Below, piece by piece: positions 59,723-64,000 of a stretch of DNA of 64,000 nt. Source of the DNA: Scytalidium lignicola (Eukaryota; Ascomycota; Leotiomycetes); contig NCSJ02000051.1 of assembly GCA_002812745.2 (NCBI GenBank), forward strand, positions 62,001-126,000. The letters are read 5' to 3'. The notes under the pieces were generated by a model that saw nothing but the letters and a program-made list of their open reading frames with translations, was not told the DNA's origin and made no database searches. The translations under genes and the position numbers were made by a program. Position 1 is the stretch's first letter. Each line of letters starts with the position of its first letter.

Positions 59723-62700
59723 ATGCCATCTTTACTCAAGAAGCGGCCACCAAAGGCCAGCTCCCCGAACTTTCTGGAAAGCAAAGATTCCACCGAAGCC
59801 GTCGAAACAAAGAGATCTTTCTTTCGGAGACTTATGGGCAGGCCCGGCACGCGACCGAGACCAAATTCTACTGGCCAGGTATGTATGCGGGGGGAAATCC
59901 TAAGTAGACCATAGACCATAAGAACTCAAGCTCTCTTGGTGGAACGGGTCTTGCTTAATTCATCCCATGAGAATATAGCTAATTTTCTCTGTAACAGGCA
60001 TCCAGTACAGGCGAACCAACAAATATAAGTTCAATCGACCCGAACAAGCCCCTCCCACCCCCTCCAGATCCAGAAACGCAGAAGACGGAATCTCCATCTC
60101 CATCTCCTCCACGAACAATTACAAGACTCAACAGGATAATCTCAACCTTCACCGTAGAGGAGATCCAGAAAATTTTCTCTGGCGCTCCCCAGTTCTTCTC
60201 GCGCTCCGAAGGCCATTTCACCGGCGCACCACACCCCTCCGTGGCATTTCCCTGGGATATCGATGTAAGTCTTCGAGATCTCACAGATCACTTGCAGATT
60301 CAAGACTTTGCATGGAGCAATATCACGGCATGGCCACATATAACGAGAGACATGAGCAAAAGCTCCGTGGAGCTGCACCACGAGAGGATGAGGGCTCACT
60401 TCTTGCCCCGCTGTCAGGAGCGGCCGAACATGCTGAGCATGCAGGGGATAGAACGTGGCTCGGTTGGATTTACAGCTGCGCTGGAGCTACCTGCTGCTGA
60501 TTTGCTTCAAAATGAGAGTTCAGATCACCATGCAGACGAATCCACACTTTCGGAGCATAGAGCGGCGTTCTTACACAGTAAGGATGGATTACGGCCGGTC
60601 AGTGAAACTACAATTATTGATCACCTAATCTATGTGGGCAAGACATATCACGATGATCCACTCAAACACGCGCGTCCTGCTTTAGAGCAATATACCGAGT
60701 TGTTCACCAAACTTCTGTACCCACCAACAAGAATTATAGATTCAGCAGATCCTTACAGTCTGCGAGTTCAGATTGAGGTTCTGCTCAATGTGCTAGGCGC
60801 AAAGGATGTCTGGTACGATTTCAGTCTCATAGAATGGCGAATCCGTCTTGGACAGATCCTGTGGAACGTTTCACCTGACAATGGATCAGAGGATGAAGTC
60901 AATATTGATGAAGAAGAGGCTTTTGAATCTGGAAGCCNAAAATTTTGGTTGTTGCTTCAAATACTGCTGTCTTGTGAGCTGCTACTCCGACTAGATGCAG
61001 TATCTCAAAATGTCGATAATGGCCTAGAAAGAGTGACACCTATGGAAATACGCCACTTTGATATAGAGGCCAAAACAGGTGTCAGATGGTCGTTGATACT
61101 GGCTCGATGCTGGCTCGATAATATCATTATTGAGAAGACAAAGGGAGAGATAAACCCGGAGGTACACGCTTCCCATAAGCATGCTTCTCAAGGCTGGTTG
61201 GCAACCCTCACAGGCGCAGCTCCACCTGTAGGACCACATCCGCCAGACGAGAATATTTACAACTATAACTGCCAGTTTCACAGTTTACATCAAGCCCGCC
61301 AAGTATCAGGTCTCGTGCACTTTGCTCGAAAATTGCAGTGGCCCAATACAGAAGCCCTCGTAGCAAAAGTTTCTGCCAACGAGATAAGCATTTCTGAAAA
61401 TGCTTCCAAGATTCCAGCTTCTGCTACACCTCTCTCATTCACAACCAAACACCACTCTCATTCCAGCACCCACAATGGACACAAGAAACAGCCCATCCGA
61501 CGGGCCTTATCTGGCCGTAGCCGCATAGCTGCCACCATACACCCCTCGGGTTGGTTCTCTAACACGTACATCAGTGGTCTCATCCTTCCCGGCGAAACTG
61601 TGGGCCATCTGCTCATGGCCACTCTCTTAGAGAACGACGAGATAGCCATGGCGAGACTAGGCCATGAGGTAAATCTTTACGGTGGATTTGTGTATTGCGG
61701 CAGGAGCTTTTGGAGTACAGCTTGCGTTGTTGGGAGGGTGCTCGCAGCAGGAAAGGGAGCGAGTGAGTGTGTTGGTTGGATTGGCAGCGACGTGGTACCG
61801 AAAGGTCTTCGCGAGGGATGGGTGAATATCGATGTAGAAGCTTCTACCTTGACTGGTACGTCCTTTTCTTTTCATTATTCGGTCTCAATCGTATCAACTT
61901 TTCATATGAAACTTGAATCGGCAGTTTTATTTTGAAACTTTGAGATGGAATTACAAATTGCTAACGCAAAACATCTAACAGAACATCTAGAAAGGAACAA
62001 GGAAAAGCCTCGTATCTGGCATAAAAAAGAAATAGAGCGTGACGGTTACGTTGTCGGCGGCCTAGATATCGCATCCATTCTTCCAGGAGATTTTACTTTT
62101 CCTACTGATGAGCTCTCTGAGCCATTGTCCATCACTCTCCAATCCTTGCACTTCTTCTCAGCAGCTAACTCTACACCCACCTCTCCATTAGTAGAGACAC
62201 CTCCTCCCTTACCAAAAGAAATGCAGCATTCTAAAATTCAAACATGCTCGGCAGTTATGAATTTCGCGTTTACGTTGGGCGCGGAAGCTAAGGAGAGAAG
62301 CTTGAAGTTGAAACATGATGTGCATTTTGTCACTGCTCATCCTTGTGTGCCTGGTTCTCACATCTTAGAGATGTTAAAGACACAGGCTGGTCCAGTTGCA
62401 GCAGAGATTGGCGAGACTTGCGGCAAAGGTGACGGGATGTGTATGTCATTCATTTTATTGAGTTTAATCCTGTTATCAAACAGAAGTACTGACTATGCAT
62501 CCAGCCCACCCACTTCACAAGGCGTTCTCCTACCTCCAGGTCCCACTCTCCTTTATTCTATCCGCTTCTCCGAACCTGTCCCTTTCATCTCTTCTCTCCT
62601 CCTCGCAACTCGCCGAACCTACTACACCATCTCTTCCAGGATCATCCTCCACGATTTCTAAAGTTCTCATAATAAACTGCATCGATCCCACTATTACCAG

Positions 62701-62989
62701 GACTACAAACACTTCCATTAACAGTCATGATAACAACAAGCAAGAAATATCAGAATACATAGACGGCCACCAGCTCACTCCAGAATCAGCTAATTCTCAC
62801 ATCCACCCTCATCCTCATACCCTCTCGCCAAAACACTCATTTGGCAGCGACACCGAAATGCTAGCCAAGGCTCTTTGCGCCGACAGAGGCTGGGATGCTT
62901 TGATCAGCCGACGGGGAAGAGGCTGTCTAGCATGCGCCGTGAGAGAAGCCTCAGCGCTACAATGGAGGGTTATCTTGAGATTCGGGTGA
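59723..62989 (+). CDS. Unnamed conserved-looking 985-residue fungal protein
   Basis: Four exons: 59723-59878, 59998-61855, 61982-62440 and 62505-62989. The introns are 119, 126 and 64 nt and the phases agree, giving 985 residues. The N at 60938 must be counted as a base here. The N-terminal ~90 residues are basic then Pro-rich (KPLPPPPDPETQ). A long, structured middle has TVEEIQKIFSGAPQFFSRSEGHF, VELHHERMRAHFLPR, VWYDFSLIEWRIRLGQILW and LILARCWLDNIIIEKTKGE. A Gly-rich section follows: PSGWFSNTYISGLILPGETVGHLLMATLLEND. It ends AKALCADRGWDALISRRGRGCLACAVREA before the last 15 residues. There is no signal peptide or confident membrane helix. I do not recognise the family. The well-ordered exons suggest a functional gene. 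Confidence 0.8.
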
Positions 62990-64000
62990 GAATTGGATGG
63001 AAACTTTGAGGATATGATTACGTTTTGAGCAAATTTTTTCTTTTTTCTCTTTCCTTGATTTAGATCGCATATGATACCCACGAAGTTTGAGGCATAGCGT
63101 TAGGCAGTGAATGGCATACAATAAATTAAATAAAAATAGATGGATACATTTGTGCGGTTTGTCTTTCTAGTGACTGGCTATCTTGCTTTGCTTTGCTTTA
63201 GCTTTTGTTTTATTTGAAAATCCAGATCTCTGGGTATTAATAGTAGATAAATTTAAGAGCTATGGCTATGTTTTAATATTATTGTTATTTTCTAGCTTTC
63301 TTCGGGCGATATAGGCTGTTTCACTAGAGTCTTTATTAATTAAGTTATTACGCAAATTCATGGATCCTACAGGAAAAGAGCTGTCGGGTTTGGCCTTTGG
63401 GGAGAAATCGAGTTTTGAGTTGGTTTATTTTGAATTCCTCTTTTACTGACCTAGAATTAGCTCCTTGAACTAGGGAGGTGCTTGAGTTAAGTTTGAGGCG
63501 CAAGTACTGTACTGTACTCTACAAAACATCACAGAACTGAGGCTTTATACTGGCGATATGAACAACCATTCACTCACTCATATAAAGAAAAAACGTTATA
63601 ACTGGCAAACAGGTCCACTATCCTATCACAGCATAGCAAGCCTTGAAGAAGAGCCGCTAGCTTTCGCTTATCTACATGTATCTAGTTGCTTGGGCCTGCC
63701 TGGCGTTGCATGACCCAGAACCTCCATCGTGTGAGACCTAAGGCTGTACCTTAAAATATCCATCACGTCCCATGGTAGATGTATACGGGGCAGCCTAGTC
63801 TGAAGATGATGGTCTAGTTATTGCTTATCTGAGGAACTTCCTGGTTCTCTGGATTTATTTAAAGGAGGTGAGTTAAGACAGCGTTCTCTTGCGTCATTGG
63901 GTGGGGAAAGCAGCCTGTCACAAGCTTCCGCGTTTGGTTCGTGTAAAGTGGTTTACATATGCCTAGGTCCTATCTGTTGTTACAACTTGCAATAAAGATG
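62990..64000. other. Intergenic, right end of window
   Basis: About 1 kb of AT-rich DNA after the 985-residue gene, with no gene or RNA recognised. Confidence 0.5.

Overview
This is a stretch of nuclear DNA from a filamentous ascomycete. Genes are on both strands and are split by short introns (about 48-150 nt) with GTNNGT-type donors and CTAAC-like branch points. Intergenic DNA is AT-rich, and many housekeeping genes match fungal families closely. Several families (TRI12-type transporter, DUF6594, kievitone hydratase-like, F-box/DUF6546-like, CRY-DASH) fit a Leotiomycetes/Helotiales-type genome such as Sclerotiniaceae. That placement is inference, not proof. Fifteen isolated N bases sit mostly beside A/T runs. 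In coding exons four must be dropped and one kept for the frame to hold, so they look like homopolymer-length uncertainty from the sequencing method.

Layout. 1-2 kb: a spliced SnoaL/NTF2-like protein. 2-5.8 kb: AT-rich, no convincing gene. 5.8-10 kb (minus): a four-exon protein with an IEVK restriction-endonuclease-like motif, then an unrecognised 624-residue protein. 10.6-12.8 kb (minus): a six-exon TRI12-type MFS transporter. 14.7-15.8 kb (minus): an HNH protein. 17.5-23.2 kb: UBC13 (minus) and the SEACIT/GATOR2 subunit MTC5/SEA3/WDR59 (plus) diverge from a 616-nt promoter. 23.4-24.6 kb: a GNAT acetyltransferase. 24.6-27.2 kb: no gene. 27.2 kb: an epoxide-hydrolase fragment. 27.9-29 kb: a secreted kievitone hydratase/CrtC-like protein. 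30-32.5 kb: CRY-DASH with a long Gly/Tyr/His/Arg-rich tail. 34.4-36.4 kb: glutamate decarboxylase. 38.7-40.4 kb: an F-box-like gene broken by a 7-bp tandem duplication. 41.7-43.2 kb: a secreted two-domain fasciclin protein. 43.8-44.7 kb: a second GNAT with the same intron positions as the first. 45.3-46.3 kb: a mitochondrial hotdog thioesterase (UPF0644-like). 46.6-50.6 kb (minus): a degenerate secretory Hsp70-like protein and a decayed DUF6594 gene. 51.4-53.6 kb: an unresolved spliced gene or relics. 55.9-57.9 kb: IPI1 (minus) and a Roadblock/LC7 dynein light chain (plus) diverge from about 300 nt. 59.7-63 kb: a four-exon, 985-residue conserved-looking protein that I cannot name.

There is no sign of a single biosynthetic cluster. 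The window alternates conserved housekeeping blocks (UBC13-MTC5; IPI1-LC7-985aa protein) with accessory stretches holding rapidly evolving, duplicated or decaying genes (5.8-16 kb; 24-30 kb; 36-41 kb; 46-55 kb). The best candidates for something undescribed are the IEVK protein with its 624-residue neighbour, the motif-poor secretory Hsp70-like protein and the 985-residue protein.
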